From [Lactobacillus] timonensis (lineage in GTDB: Bacteria; Bacillota; Bacilli; Lactobacillales; Lactobacillaceae): a DNA stretch of 64,000 nt. The notes under the pieces were generated by a model, which had not been told where the DNA came from, ran no database searches, and worked only from the letters and a program-made list of their open reading frames with translations. This document shows, in pieces, positions 15,496 through 24,322 of the stretch. Where the stretch lies: NCBI RefSeq assembly GCF_900240275.1, contig NZ_LT964761.1:951868-1015867 (forward strand), written 5' to 3'. The position numbers and the translations under genes were made by a program. How positions within the stretch are numbered: the stretch's first letter is position 1; every line of letters starts with the position of its first letter.

Positions 15496-15507
15496 GGAGG
15501 TTGTCAG

Positions 15508-16251
15508 ATGGATTCAAGGTACAAGGTTCAAGTTAAAGACCTGCACAAGAGTTTTGGCAGTAACGAAGTGTTGAAGGGAATTAACCTCGATGTCGAACCG
15601 TCAGAGGTGGTCTGCATGATTGGCCCTTCTGGATCGGGTAAGTCAACCTTCTTGCGCTGTATTAATAAGCTGGAAGAGCCGCAATCGGGCCACGTGTACG
15701 TTGACGGTTATGACCTCCTGGACCCGAAAGTTAATGTCGATAAGGTGCGAGAGAATATCGGAATGGTCTTTCAACACTTCAACCTCTTCCCTAACATGAA
15801 CGTTATTGAAAATGTCATGCTCGCACCAGTGGAAGTGAAGGGCGAAAGTAAAGAAGAGGCGGAAGCAACGGCACTGAAGTTGCTCGACCAGGTGGGGCTG
15901 AAGGAAAAAGCGCATGCCAACCCGACCCAATTGTCTGGCGGCCAGCAACAGCGGGTAGCGATCGCCCGCGCCCTCGCGATGCATCCGGACGTGATGCTCT
16001 TTGACGAGCCAACTAGCGCACTCGACCCTGAAATGGTTGGTGACGTGCTGGAAGTAATGCGCAACTTGGCTCAGCAGGGGATGACGATGATTGTTGTGAC
16101 CCACGAGATGGGCTTTGCTAAACAGGTAGCAGATTGGCTGGTTTTCTTCCACGAAGGAGTAATTCGTGAACAGGGCGAACCGGAAGACGTCTTTGCCCAC
16201 CCCCAGCACGAGGATACGAAGAACTTCCTCAATAAGGTTTTACAAGCGTAA
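15508..16251 (+). CDS. glnQ: Polar amino-acid ABC transporter ATP-binding protein
   Basis: The 247-residue ATPase has Walker [11 protein letters not shown]-loop in [11 protein letters not shown], signature [15 protein letters not shown], Walker [15 protein letters not shown] and the switch histidine in VTHEMGFA. It pairs with the fused binding/permease protein just upstream. AAGGAGG precedes the start. A strong terminator follows, and an IS element has inserted immediately after it. Confidence 0.94.
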   Translation: MDSRYKVQVKDLHKSFGSNEVLKGINLDVEPSEVVCMIGPSGSGKSTFLRCINKLEEPQSGHVYVDGYDLLDPKVNVDKVRENIGMVFQHFNLFPNMNVIENVMLAPVEVKGESKEEAEATALKLLDQVGLKEKAHANPTQLSGGQQQRVAIARALAMHPDVMLFDEPTSALDPEMVGDVLEVMRNLAQQGMTMIVVTHEMGFAKQVADWLVFFHEGVIREQGEPEDVFAHPQHEDTKNFLNKVLQA

Positions 16252-16262
16252 GAACGTAACAG

Positions 16263-16296
16263 AAAAGCGGCGGACCGTGCGATCCGTCGCTTTTTT
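16263..16296 (+). terminator. glnQ terminator
   Basis: AAAAGCGGCGGA and TCCGTCGCTTTT pair around CCGTGCGA, with a T-run. The ISL3 target repeat begins at the next base (16297), so the terminator remains intact. Confidence 0.92.
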
Positions 16297-16304
16297 GAGA
16301 AATA

Positions 16305-17795
16305 GGCTCTTTGTCAATCGGTACTGATAGTTAAATTTGATCAGTTCAAGCAGCTAGACTGCTTGAGCTGATTTTTGTTTTCTGGGGATCTCCTACCATG
16401 ATGTGTGGATTCTTTAAAGCCATGAGAATTCTTACCCGAAAATGAAAGAAGTTTCTAAAACCATAAGCAGTGCGTTTAATCACTTTGATTTTGTTATTGG
16501 TGCCTTCAATCGGGCCATTACTCAAGTGATGCCTAAAGCTCCGGATAATCTCGTTCTGGTGCTGACGGAGAGTACGCTGAACCTTTTGTAATTTAAACGG
16601 TAAGCTGGTCAGTTTACGTTGTAACAGGGATTGGAGTTCTCCCTGATTTTCGTGATCCACCGCATCGACGAGAGTTTGATAGTAGTTATAAGCTATCCTT
16701 AGTTCTTCTGACATGGCAAGTAGTCGGTCAATGACTTCACTGTTCGTTAACCAGGCGCCACGAAAGTTGCGCCGTGGTTGGTAATGAATATTATCTAGGA
16801 GTGATAGCTTCTGCAGTAATAACTACCAAAAACGTTTAAGTGCCCGATATTCATGAGTTCCCGGCCCATAATGATTCATGGTTTTGATGCGGATAGACTG
16901 TAATGCCCGGTAGGCTTGCACAACGACATGGAAGTGGTCGGCGATGATTCGTGCATTGGGGAATAGTTCGCGGATGAGCCGCCGGTATGGGCCGTATAGG
17001 TCAATTACTACCAAGCTAACTGATAATCGCGCTCTGCGTGTGAAATGGCGATAGAAATACTGTCTAAAAGCACGTGAAGTTCTCGAGGGAATAATATCAA
17101 TGGTGCGATGATTAACAGGATTCATGAGGATCATACTCATCCCACTAGGCGCGAAGCGTCCCGATTTAAAGTCATCAAAAGCAATGGTATTTGGTAGCCA
17201 ACTTTTTTCCGGAGTAAAGTTATCTTCCAAGCTATCAATGATGCGGCCAACCGTACTAGGTGAAACATAGTACTGTTCACCAATATCCTTTTGTGATTCA
17301 TTTCGCCGTAGATCCAGTGTGATGGCCTGTTTAACGTTATTGGCAATCCTGCAACCATGGTTAATCCCATTGATTTCTGCGATTTTCGTGACGGTTTCCG
17401 GGCATTGTGATGATGGTTTACAGATATACTTCTGTTTCCGAATTAACAAGATAGTTGGGACGTTAGCGATCGGTAAAGCTAATATCTTTACCGGTTGACG
17501 GCGATAGCCATTCTTAAGCATAGGACGGCCACAAACAGGACAATAACAGGTGCCGGTCTTAACCAGGTGGATTACTTTGTAATTACCGGTGTTTTCGACG
17601 CCACTTTTGTCCATTTTTAAGTTTGGATCATTGATTCCGGTCAAAAAGCTGATATCATTAGCCATGAGGATTAAATTCCTTTCTGAAGGACAACTACCAC
17701 GTTTTAGAGGGTGCGGTAGTTGTCCGTTTCTTATTGTCATCATAAACAAAAACGGTACCGATGAAAACTCCATCAGTACCAAATAGTGTAGAACC
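16305..17795 (-). mobile_element. ISL3-family insertion sequence, complete ends, defective transposase
   Basis: The 1491-bp element has imperfect terminal repeats: left GGCTCTTTGTCAATCGGTAC, right end complement GGTTCTACACTATTTGGTAC, both continuing TGAT. It is flanked by a perfect 8-bp direct repeat GAGAAATA at 16297-16304 and 17796-17803, the length expected of ISL3 elements. The single transposase frame on the minus strand carries an in-frame amber codon. The insertion lies between the glnQ terminator and the 3' end of the permease pseudogene and disrupts neither directly. The exact duplications suggest a fairly recent event. Confidence 0.93.
16346..17665 (-). pseudogene. ISL3-family transposase interrupted by an amber codon
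   Basis: Reading from ATG 17665 the frame runs 280 codons to a TAG at 16823-16825 (after RALKRFW), then continues in the same frame to 16346, for 439 positions in all. The N-terminal part has a zinc finger (CPVCGRPM), a helix-turn-helix, and the DDE residues in VVIDLYGPY and IIADHFHVV. The catalytic glutamate (NGPIEGTNNKIK) lies after the stop, so the truncated product should be inactive unless the stop is read through. A frame open upstream to 17782 lies in the IS end; ATG 17665 has AGAAAGG before it. A single-base change of a sense codon is the simplest explanation. Confidence 0.9.
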
Positions 17796-17821
17796 GAGAA
17801 ATAAGGTGTTCGCCATGCTGC

Positions 17822-19106
17822 TTATGACAACATGACGACGGCGAGTGCCAGGTTGAGGGCGCAGGCCAGCCAACCGAAGGGAATCCCCGTTTTCAGGAAG
17901 GTCTTGACGTCAAGGTGGAGATGGTTAACCACCCATAAGTTCCATGACTGAGTAATACAGCAGGAAACAGCCATCGAAACGGCAGGGACGATAATTAGTG
18001 CGAAGGCGAAGTACTGGTTGAAAAAGCCGGTGCCGGCAAGAACGGCGGCGGTGGCTGAACCAGCCCCCCCAAACCATTAGCGGGCCGCGGAATAATGCTA
18101 GTGGTGCTAAGATAGCAAAGGCCAGGGCCATCATAATTGGGTCTCGCGGAATAATTGTCGCAAAAGTTTTACTGAAGCGGGCAGTGACTTTAACGGCCGT
18201 GGCCGAGAACATTGCTAGGAACAGCAGCATGATGATTAGTCCAGCAATGTCCTTCACTGACGTTGTGATTGTCTCATTGACAAAAGCTAATGCTGACTTG
18301 TAGCTCTTGAGGTGACCAGTTAGTAGTAGTGCCAGAAAAATCGACAACATTAAGCCGGGGATTGGTTGCCACTTAAAGATGATGTTCATCAGAACGGGCA
18401 GGACCGGGAGGAGGTAGGTAGTGTTGATGTGTGGGTGCTGGCTACCAGCTTCCGTCTTACCCTCTGCTAATGCCTGATTTTCGTTGCGGTGAATACTGCG
18501 GGCATTGAGCAAGATGACCAACAGGACAACAAACAACTGTGCTGCCATTGCGGCAAAGGCCCAGGTAAGATAGTGGGGACCATAAGCAACTTTCGGGAAA
18601 AAGAGCTGAATCTGCTTAATAATAACAATGTTGACGTACATTGGTGCCCCGATTGACATGACAAAGAGGGTGACGGCAATGTTCGTTTTGACCCCTAATG
18701 ACTCCATGATTGGCAGGAGGATCACGGCGATGGCGATGACGGCACCAACCCCGTAGGAACTAGTAAAGATAAAAGCTGTTACCAGACAAATCAATATCAG
18801 CGCGATAATCGGGTGCTTATATGAGACCTTTAACGTTTGCTGACTAATATCGCTAGCGATGCCGGTATCGACGAGGACCCGGCCAAACCAGGAGCCAAAG
18901 ACGATGACGACAATTGTCGCTCCATAACCTTCAGCGGCTTTCGAAAAGATGTCGTTAACGACGGTATTGATGGGGATTCCACCAATCACTGTCCAGAGAA
19001 TACTCATGACCAGAAAACCGATCATGATGTTGCCACCCTTCATGACGTATACGACAAGGCCGATGAAGGTGACGAATAAAAGAATGCCAATAAGTGCGTT
19101 GAGCAT
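17822..19106 (-). pseudogene. Multi-spanning organic-acid/gluconate-type permease with a frameshift
   Basis: From ATG 19106 the frame encodes a hydrophobic transporter with about ten or more membrane segments (VFGSWFGRVLVDTGIASD, FTSSYGVGAVIAIAVILLP, SIGAPMYVNIVII), resembling the GntP/CitMHS-type carriers of the ion-transporter superfamily. After PLMVWG, at a run of seven G on the coding strand (18064-18070), the frame changes. The original frame ends at 17925 with an Arg-rich hydrophilic tail. One base less in the run restores a hydrophobic C-terminus (AGSATAAVLAGTGFFNQYF through to a stop at 17822). The gene is therefore inactivated, phase-variable, or affected by a sequencing error. It is divergent from a 2-hydroxyacid dehydrogenase and shares its operator type. 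Confidence 0.82.
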
Positions 19107-19155
19107 AACATCACCCCAAAAGAAAACTCAAAAGTGCGAGCTAACCGGCTGCTTT

Positions 19156-19214
19156 GGAAACCGGTTGCCTAAGAAATCGGTTTCAGTATAAGGTGGTTAT
19201 CGAGGACTTGTCAA
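19156..19214 (-). promoter_or_regulatory. Permease promoter with LacI-type operators
   Basis: On the minus strand TTGACA (19214-19209), 18 bases and TATACT (19190-19185) form a strong promoter. GAAATCGGTTTC (19173-19184) abuts the -10, and GGAAACCGGTTGCC (19156-19169) lies at about +15. Both are CGGTT-type palindromes like those bound by LacI-family repressors. Confidence 0.7.
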
Positions 19215-19295
19215 CCACTTTTGAATGAAAAAACATCAATATAAACAGCCATAGATGAGCAAAAACTTTCTCAAGAAAGCGAATTCATTTGCTGC

Positions 19296-19354
19296 TTGCT
19301 TTTTCCTGGGGAGAAGATTATGATAAAACTAGTAAATGATGGAAACCGGTTGCC
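19296..19354 (+). promoter_or_regulatory. 2-hydroxyacid dehydrogenase promoter with LacI-type operator
   Basis: TTGCTT (19296-19301), 17 bases and TATGAT (19319-19324) form a promoter. GGAAACCGGTTGCC (19341-19354), identical to the operator before the divergent permease, lies at about +10. The gene starts at 19397. Confidence 0.7.
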
Positions 19355-19396
19355 AACAAGTGGGCAAGTTTTCACTAAAGTAAAGGAGTCTTGATT

Positions 19397-20338
19397 ATGG
19401 GTAAAAAAATCGCTGTACCAGTCTTCTTGTCACAGGAGGGGAAGGACTACATTACGTCGCACGGAATGGAGCTAGTCGAAATTCCGGATATGAGGGCAGA
19501 AACGATTGCCAGTCAGGCAGCTGATGTGGATGGGATTGTTGAAATGGTTGACCCATTCCCTAATACGATGGCTGATAAAATGCCGAATCTGAAAATCATC
19601 GCCCGCCATGGGGTTGGTTACGATAATGTTGACCAAGATTACTTCGGCCGGCAAGGAATCTGGGTGACTATTACCCCGCACGCCAATGCCTCGACGGTCG
19701 CAGAAACCACCTTGGCAGCGATGCTTGACCTCTCAAAGAACTACACGACTGTTGTCAACAAGATGGCGGCAGGCGACTGGAACTACGCTGGTGCCCACAA
19801 GGGGGTCGACTTGGCGGGAAAGACCCTCGGTATCATGGGATTTGGTCGAATTGGCCGGATGGTTGCTCAGAAGGCCAGTGCCCTTGATATGAAGATTATT
19901 GCCTACGATCCGTTCGCTAAGGATACTGGCGATGTTCAACTGGTGGACCGTGATGAACTGTTGAAGACCAGTGACTTCATTACTCTTCATATGCTGGTTA
20001 CGCCAGAAACGACCCACGGCTTTGGTGCTCGCGAGTTCAGTTTAATGAAAAAGAGTGCTTACCTAATTAACTTTGGACGGGCTGCACTGGTTGACCAAGA
20101 AGCTGAGCAGTCAGCATTAAATCATGGCGAGATTGCCGGAGCAGCGGTTGACGTTTATGACCAGGAGCCATTGCCAGCTGATGACCCGTGGCGAACGACT
20201 AAGAACGTGCTTCTGACACCACACATTGCTTCGAACACCAGGGAATGTATGGCGCGGATGGCAGTGGATGCTGCCAGCGAATGTGTTCGTGTTCTGAATG
20301 GTGAAAAACCACAATGGCCGGTTAACCAGCTGAATTAA
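19397..20338 (+). CDS. D-isomer-specific 2-hydroxyacid dehydrogenase
   Basis: The 313-residue NAD(P)-dependent enzyme belongs to the phosphoglycerate/2-ketogluconate reductase family. The dinucleotide motif is GFGRIG (after GKTLGIM), and the catalytic Arg, Glu and His are seen in NFGRAALVD, DVYDQEPLP and LLTPHIAS. The usual NTARG loop reads NFGRA, a mild variation. ATG 19397 follows AAAGGAG by eight bases; the in-frame TTG at 19391 is too close to it. Its neighbours (LacI regulator, KduD-like SDR, organic-acid permease) suggest a sugar-acid or keto-acid substrate such as 2-ketogluconate. This is inference; phosphoglycerate or another 2-oxoacid cannot be excluded. Confidence 0.87.
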   Translation: MGKKIAVPVFLSQEGKDYITSHGMELVEIPDMRAETIASQAADVDGIVEMVDPFPNTMADKMPNLKIIARHGVGYDNVDQDYFGRQGIWVTITPHANASTVAETTLAAMLDLSKNYTTVVNKMAAGDWNYAGAHKGVDLAGKTLGIMGFGRIGRMVAQKASALDMKIIAYDPFAKDTGDVQLVDRDELLKTSDFITLHMLVTPETTHGFGAREFSLMKKSAYLINFGRAALVDQEAEQSALNHGEIAGAAVDVYDQEPLPADDPWRTTKNVLLTPHIASNTRECMARMAVDAASECVRVLNGEKPQWPVNQLN

Positions 20339-20358
20339 CTATCACCTAACGTCAAATT

Positions 20359-20393
20359 AAACCACCCGACTTGCTTTTTGGCGGGTGGTTTTT
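20359..20393 (+). terminator. Terminator of the 2-hydroxyacid dehydrogenase gene
   Basis: AAACCACCCG and CGGGTGGTTT pair and a T-run follows. Confidence 0.92.
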
Positions 20394-20436
20394 AATAATG
20401 TAAGGATAAGAAGATTCGTGAAGGAGCGAGGCAAAG

Positions 20437-21456
20437 ATGGCTAAAAAACGGGTAACAATCAACGATATTGCACAGCAGGCGGATGTATCAAAAACCACCG
20501 TCTCTCGTTACTTGAATGGCCACTTTGATCGGATGTCGTCAGCTACCCGCCAGCGAATTGCTAGGGTTATCAAGCAGGCACACTACCAGGCCAGTTTTCA
20601 AGCCCGCAGCCTTACCAATCAGCGCAGTCATCTGGTGGGGATGGTTGTTGCCGATGTCGAGAATATTTTCTCGTCCATCCTCTTTCGCGGAGCCGATGAA
20701 ATTTTTAGCCGGGCCGGGTACCAGATTGTGCTGATGAATTCAGACAACTCGGCTGACAGGGAAAGGGAGCAGTTACAGCGGTTGCTCCAGTTGCAGGTTG
20801 ACGGGATTATTCTCCAGGCGATTAGCAGACACGCTGCTGATTATCAGTACCTGGAAGAAAGCGGCATTCCGGTGGTGCTGGTGGACCGGGAACTTGATGA
20901 AAATCCTGCCGGCTGGCCGGTGGTGCGGTCAGACAACTACCGTTATTCCAGGATGTTGTGCGATTACCTAGTCCACCAGGGCTACCAAAAGATTGTTGTT
21001 ATTAACCAGGATGTGGAAGCGAATAACGCTCGTCGGCAGCGTTATCAGGCGGCTCTGGATGCAGTCAAGGGAACCGGCTGCCAGGTGGAACTGCCGGCTT
21101 TTGACCCGGGAGAGAACAACAGCCAGTTGTATGCTAATTTCAGCCAGCTCCCGGGATGGCTGAATCCACGCACGGTCCTTTACATGCTAAAGGGAACCGA
21201 CCTGATGCGGGTAATGAAAGTACTGGCCCAGTATAATGTCCATATTCCTGAGGACCTCGGTGTGACAGCTTTTGATGACTGGGATTGGGCCACCTTGACC
21301 CAACCGCAGATTACCACCATCCAGCAAGATCCTCGCCAATTGGGGACGGTGGCGGCCAACAAAATTATGGCGCTATTGTCTGATCAGCCGGTACCACCAC
21401 TGACTAACGTCGATTGTAGATTTCAGGTTCGCCACTCACTGAAGACAAAGTGGTAA
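20437..21456 (+). CDS. LacI-family transcriptional regulator
   Basis: The 339-residue regulator has an N-terminal LacI helix-turn-helix (TINDIAQQADVSKTTVSRYLNG), a hinge helix (QARSLTNQRSHLVGMVV) and a sugar-binding-type effector domain. The HTH resembles KdgR and gluconate/ketogluconate regulators of Firmicutes. It sits between a 2-hydroxyacid dehydrogenase and an SDR, and CGGTT-core palindromes occur at the promoters of the permease, dehydrogenase and SDR but not before its own gene. The regulator is therefore the likely common repressor. AAGGAG precedes ATG 20437. The effector is unknown, perhaps a keto-sugar acid. Confidence 0.9.
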   Translation: MAKKRVTINDIAQQADVSKTTVSRYLNGHFDRMSSATRQRIARVIKQAHYQASFQARSLTNQRSHLVGMVVADVENIFSSILFRGADEIFSRAGYQIVLMNSDNSADREREQLQRLLQLQVDGIILQAISRHAADYQYLEESGIPVVLVDRELDENPAGWPVVRSDNYRYSRMLCDYLVHQGYQKIVVINQDVEANNARRQRYQAALDAVKGTGCQVELPAFDPGENNSQLYANFSQLPGWLNPRTVLYMLKGTDLMRVMKVLAQYNVHIPEDLGVTAFDDWDWATLTQPQITTIQQDPRQLGTVAANKIMALLSDQPVPPLTNVDCRFQVRHSLKTKW

Positions 21457-21459
21457 AAC

Positions 21460-21491
21460 AAAGGGACGACCTTTTAAGGGCCGTCCCTTTT
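21460..21491. terminator. Bidirectional terminator between LacI and SDR genes
   Basis: AAAGGGACG and CGTCCCTTT pair, with A and T runs on the two sides; the flanking genes converge. Confidence 0.88.
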
Positions 21492-21513
21492 AACTTGGTT
21501 AGAATAACTAAAT

Positions 21514-22287
21514 TTAACGGAGGAGGTAGCCGCCATCAACTGGCAACATCACTCCGGTGACGTAATCGGAAGCCTCACTGGCTAAGAAGACCAGCGGTCC
21601 CATCAGGTTTTCTGGAATTCCCCAATCACCTGACGGAATGTGAGCAGCAATTTCTGGTCCCCGCACGGGGTCCTGCTGCAAACTACGGGTCATGTCGGTC
21701 AGAATGTAGCCTGGCGCCAGGCCGTTTACCTGGATATGATAAGGCGCCAATGCATCGGCATAGGCACGGGTTAGTCCGAGAACGGCATGCTTGCTAGCGG
21801 CATACGGGAAGATATACTTGCCTGCCCGGAAAGACTGCATTGAACCGATATTGATGATCTTACCATGCCCCTGTTTAACCATTTGTTTAGCAGCCTCATG
21901 CGACAAGTAATATAGTGCGTTGAGGTTCAGGTCGATGACTTTCCGCCAGTCTTCATCTTTGAATTCGAGGACTTTGTTGCGAATCTGCATGCCGGCGTTA
22001 TTAACCAGAATATCGAGTTGACCGTAATGATTGACAACTGCCTTGATAATGTCGGTAGCCGCCCCTGGTTCGGTCAGGTCTTTCTTGAAAAAGAATACCT
22101 GTTGGCCGTGTTCTTCCACCACCCGCTTAACCTCGTCCCAACCGGCTTCAGTCCGGCTGACAACAAAAATGTTGGCACCATACAATGATAAGGCAGAAGA
22201 GTAAAACTTTCCTAACCCCCGAGCACCACCAGTAACCAGGGCGACCTTTCCTTTCAAAGAAAAACTATTAGAATTAAACACCATCAT
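21514..22287 (-). CDS. SDR-family oxidoreductase, KduD/gluconate-5-dehydrogenase-like
   Basis: The 257-residue classical short-chain dehydrogenase shows the cofactor motif TGGARGLGK, the NNAG motif and the catalytic Ser (IGSMQSF) and Tyr-x3-Lys (YAASK). The C-terminus (WGIPENLMGPLVFLASEASDY, then VDGGYLLR) is characteristic of KduD and gluconate 5-dehydrogenase, which interconvert keto and hydroxy sugar acids. ATGs at 22287 and 22284 lie three and six bases from AAAGGAGG; the second is slightly better spaced. A 20-bp AACCGGTT palindrome lies about 90 bases upstream. No kdgK or kdgA is in the window, so the pathway is incomplete here. Confidence 0.87.
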   Translation of the reverse strand: MMVFNSNSFSLKGKVALVTGGARGLGKFYSSALSLYGANIFVVSRTEAGWDEVKRVVEEHGQQVFFFKKDLTEPGAATDIIKAVVNHYGQLDILVNNAGMQIRNKVLEFKDEDWRKVIDLNLNALYYLSHEAAKQMVKQGHGKIINIGSMQSFRAGKYIFPYAASKHAVLGLTRAYADALAPYHIQVNGLAPGYILTDMTRSLQQDPVRGPEIAAHIPSGDWGIPENLMGPLVFLASEASDYVTGVMLPVDGGYLLR

Positions 22288-22641
22288 GAACCTCCTTTAG
22301 TTTTGGAAAACGCTTCACCTAAAAAATACTACTAACTATTTTTAAAGTCAATATTTTGTGTTATATCAGTATGTTAACCGGTTAACATAATTGGTTGACC
22401 AATCTTGTGCACTTTTGCATTAAGCATTGACGAAATAACTACTTATCAGAAGTAAGTGAAAAAGTTAACAAAGTGGTCTATGCGCTCAAACGCCATCATA
22501 ATCAGCACTTAGTAGTTGTCAAAGAGACTGGTTTAAAAATATTTTGTCTTTGTTCAAAATTTCACTTTAAAAAGGGTTTTCACTCTGCTAATATATGGGG
22601 CGTAGAGATAAAGTCTTAACTTGAAAAGGAGATTTTAACTG
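22288..22641. promoter_or_regulatory. Divergent intergenic region between SDR and adhP, with a 20-bp palindrome
   Basis: No gene is seen in these 354 bases. The perfect palindrome TATGTTAACCGGTTAACATA lies at 22370-22389. A minus-strand promoter for the SDR (TTGACT complement at 22346-22351, TATTTT complement at 22323-22328, 17-base spacer) lies closer to the SDR, so the palindrome is upstream of its -35. The core AACCGGTT matches the operators at 19156 and 19341. The adhP promoter is at 22566-22594; the rest is AT-rich and featureless. Confidence 0.65.
22566..22594 (+). promoter_or_regulatory. adhP promoter
   Basis: TTTAAA (22566-22571), 17 bases and TAATAT (22589-22594) are placed 48 bases before the adhP start. 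The -35 is imperfect. Confidence 0.5.
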
Positions 22642-23664
22642 ATGAAGGCTGCTGTTATCAATGACCCAGTTGATGGGTACGTTACTGTTAAGGATGTTAA
22701 GCTGCGTGATCTGAAGCCAGGTGAAGCCCTGGTTGACATGGAATACTGTGGGCTTTGCCACACTGACTTGCACTGTGCTGCCGGTGACTTTGGCAAGAAG
22801 CCAGGCCGGATTATTGGTCACGAAGGTGTCGGCCGTGTATCCAAGGTTGCCCCAGGTGTTACTAGCCTTAAGGTAGGCGACCGGGTATCAATTGCTTGGT
22901 TCTTCAAGGGTTGTGGCCACTGTGAATACTGCCTCACTGGCCGTGAAACTCTTTGCCGCAACGTTCTGAACGCCGGTTACACGGCTGACGGTGCAATGGC
23001 TGAACAATGTATCGTTCCAGCTGACTACGCTGTTAAGGTTCCAGAAGGTTTGGACCCAGTTGAAGCAACTTCACTGACTTGTGCCGGGGTAACGATGTAC
23101 AAGGCACTGAAGGTCGCTGACATCAAGCCTGGCCAATGGGTATCCATTGTTGGTGCTGGTGGTCTTGGTAACCTTGGTATCCAGTTTGCTCACAACGTCT
23201 TTGGTGCTCACGTTATCGCTGTTGATGGTAACGAAGATAAGCTGCAGGCTGCTAAGGAAAACGGTGCTGAAATTCTGATCAACCGTCACGATAACAACGT
23301 TGACGAACAAATCCAGGAAAAGGTTGGCGGGGTTCACGCTGCCGTAGTTACTGCTGTTACTACTGCTGCCTTTGACCAAGCCGTTAACTCTCTTCGCCCA
23401 GACGGTCGCCTGGTTGCTGTTGCTCTGCCACAAGGTGACATGAAGCTTAACATTGCTAAGACTGTCCTTGATGGGATTATCGTTGCCGGTTCTCTGGTTG
23501 GTACTCGTCAAGACCTCGCTGAATGCTTCCAGTTTGGTGCAGAAGGCAAGGTTCACCCAATCGTTCACACTCGCAAGCTGAGTGAAATCAACGACATGAT
23601 TCAAGAACTGAAGGACAACAAGGTTGTTGGCCGGAACGTTGTTGACTTTGTTCACAACAAGTAA
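22642..23664 (+). CDS. adhP: Zinc-dependent alcohol dehydrogenase (AdhP type)
   Basis: The 340-residue medium-chain dehydrogenase has the catalytic zinc ligands in CGLCHTDLH and GHEGVG, the structural-zinc cysteines in [16 protein letters not shown], and the NAD site GAGGLGNLG. It matches the AdhP/AdhA enzymes that reduce acetaldehyde to ethanol, a main NADH sink in heterofermentative lactobacilli. Codon choice resembles the ribosomal genes downstream, which suggests high expression. AAAGGAG precedes the start and a strong terminator follows, so it is monocistronic. Confidence 0.95.
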   Translation: MKAAVINDPVDGYVTVKDVKLRDLKPGEALVDMEYCGLCHTDLHCAAGDFGKKPGRIIGHEGVGRVSKVAPGVTSLKVGDRVSIAWFFKGCGHCEYCLTGRETLCRNVLNAGYTADGAMAEQCIVPADYAVKVPEGLDPVEATSLTCAGVTMYKALKVADIKPGQWVSIVGAGGLGNLGIQFAHNVFGAHVIAVDGNEDKLQAAKENGAEILINRHDNNVDEQIQEKVGGVHAAVVTAVTTAAFDQAVNSLRPDGRLVAVALPQGDMKLNIAKTVLDGIIVAGSLVGTRQDLAECFQFGAEGKVHPIVHTRKLSEINDMIQELKDNKVVGRNVVDFVHNK

Positions 23665-23684
23665 TTTTCACCAAAAATCTATCG

Positions 23685-23715
23685 CGCTCCTGCCTAAACG
23701 GCAGGGGCGTTTTTT
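23685..23715 (+). terminator. adhP terminator
   Basis: CGCTCCTGCC and GGCAGGGGCG pair around TAAAC, followed by TTTTTT. Confidence 0.94.
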
Positions 23716-23798
23716 GTCTTGGTTAGGGTGGCGAGTTTTGTTTCGCTGAGCTTTAAGGTTGCAAACGGGCGAAAAGGCGATAGTTATGATAAAATAAT

Positions 23799-23815
23799 GG
23801 TCAAAGTTAGTCAGA
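23799..23815 (+). promoter_or_regulatory. CtsR operator upstream of ctsR-clpC
   Basis: GGTCAAAGTTAGTCAGA is close to the known CtsR heptad repeat (A/GGTCAAA-N3-A/GGTCAAA). It lies just downstream of a -10-like TATGAT/TAAAAT at 23785-23795, as expected for autorepression of the operon. Confidence 0.75.
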
Positions 23816-23830
23816 GAACGAGGTGGTATT

Positions 23831-24301
23831 GTGGCTGAAGAGAAAAGTTTATCAGATATGATCGAAGATTATCTGAAAGAAATCCTTGGTCAAACTCCAG
23901 AAATCGAAATTAAGCGGTCCGACATCGCCCATCAGTTTGATGTCGTTCCGTCACAGATTAACTATGTCATTAAAACCCGGTTTACAATCCAAAATGGCTA
24001 CCTAGTGCGAAGTAAACGCGGTGGCGGTGGCTACATTCGCATTGAGCAGATTAATGCGCTTGATAACGTTGACTTAATTGAGATGCTGCTTTCATCAATT
24101 GGCGATTCGTTAACTGAGCGGGAAGCTAGCAATATTATTGCCACGTTGTATAATGCTGACTTAATTACGCGCCGTGAAGGCAATATTATGATGGTGGCCA
24201 TTTCTCGGCAAACACTGGCCGTTGACAACCGTCAAGTAGAAGAAGCGCTGCGAGCTAATATTTTATCGGCGATGCTGAACCGGCTGCGTTTTGAAAACTA
24301 A
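23831..24301 (+). CDS. ctsR: CtsR, repressor of class III heat-shock genes
   Basis: The 156-residue repressor begins at GTG 23831 after GAGGTGG. The N-terminal winged helix ends in the wing RSKRGGGGYIRI; this glycine-rich loop is the known heat sensor, and its arginine is the site targeted by McsB in Bacillus. The C-terminal domain is the dimerisation part. It controls clp genes and lies directly upstream of clpC. The mcsA and mcsB genes that lie between ctsR and clpC in Bacillus are absent, so inactivation by arginine phosphorylation is not supported here. Confidence 0.95.
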   Translation: MAEEKSLSDMIEDYLKEILGQTPEIEIKRSDIAHQFDVVPSQINYVIKTRFTIQNGYLVRSKRGGGGYIRIEQINALDNVDLIEMLLSSIGDSLTEREASNIIATLYNADLITRREGNIMMVAISRQTLAVDNRQVEEALRANILSAMLNRLRFEN

Positions 24302-24322
24302 CCCAGGGGGTAAGTTCACTTC

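Noticed and set aside
15643-16209. 188-codon reading frame antisense to glnQ
   Set aside because: It is fully within glnQ, has His/Val-rich composition typical of antisense shadows, and no ribosome binding site.
22295-22320. cre-like site (GGAAAACGCTTCAC) upstream of the SDR
   Set aside because: It is one base out of register with the cre consensus, so CcpA binding is not supported.
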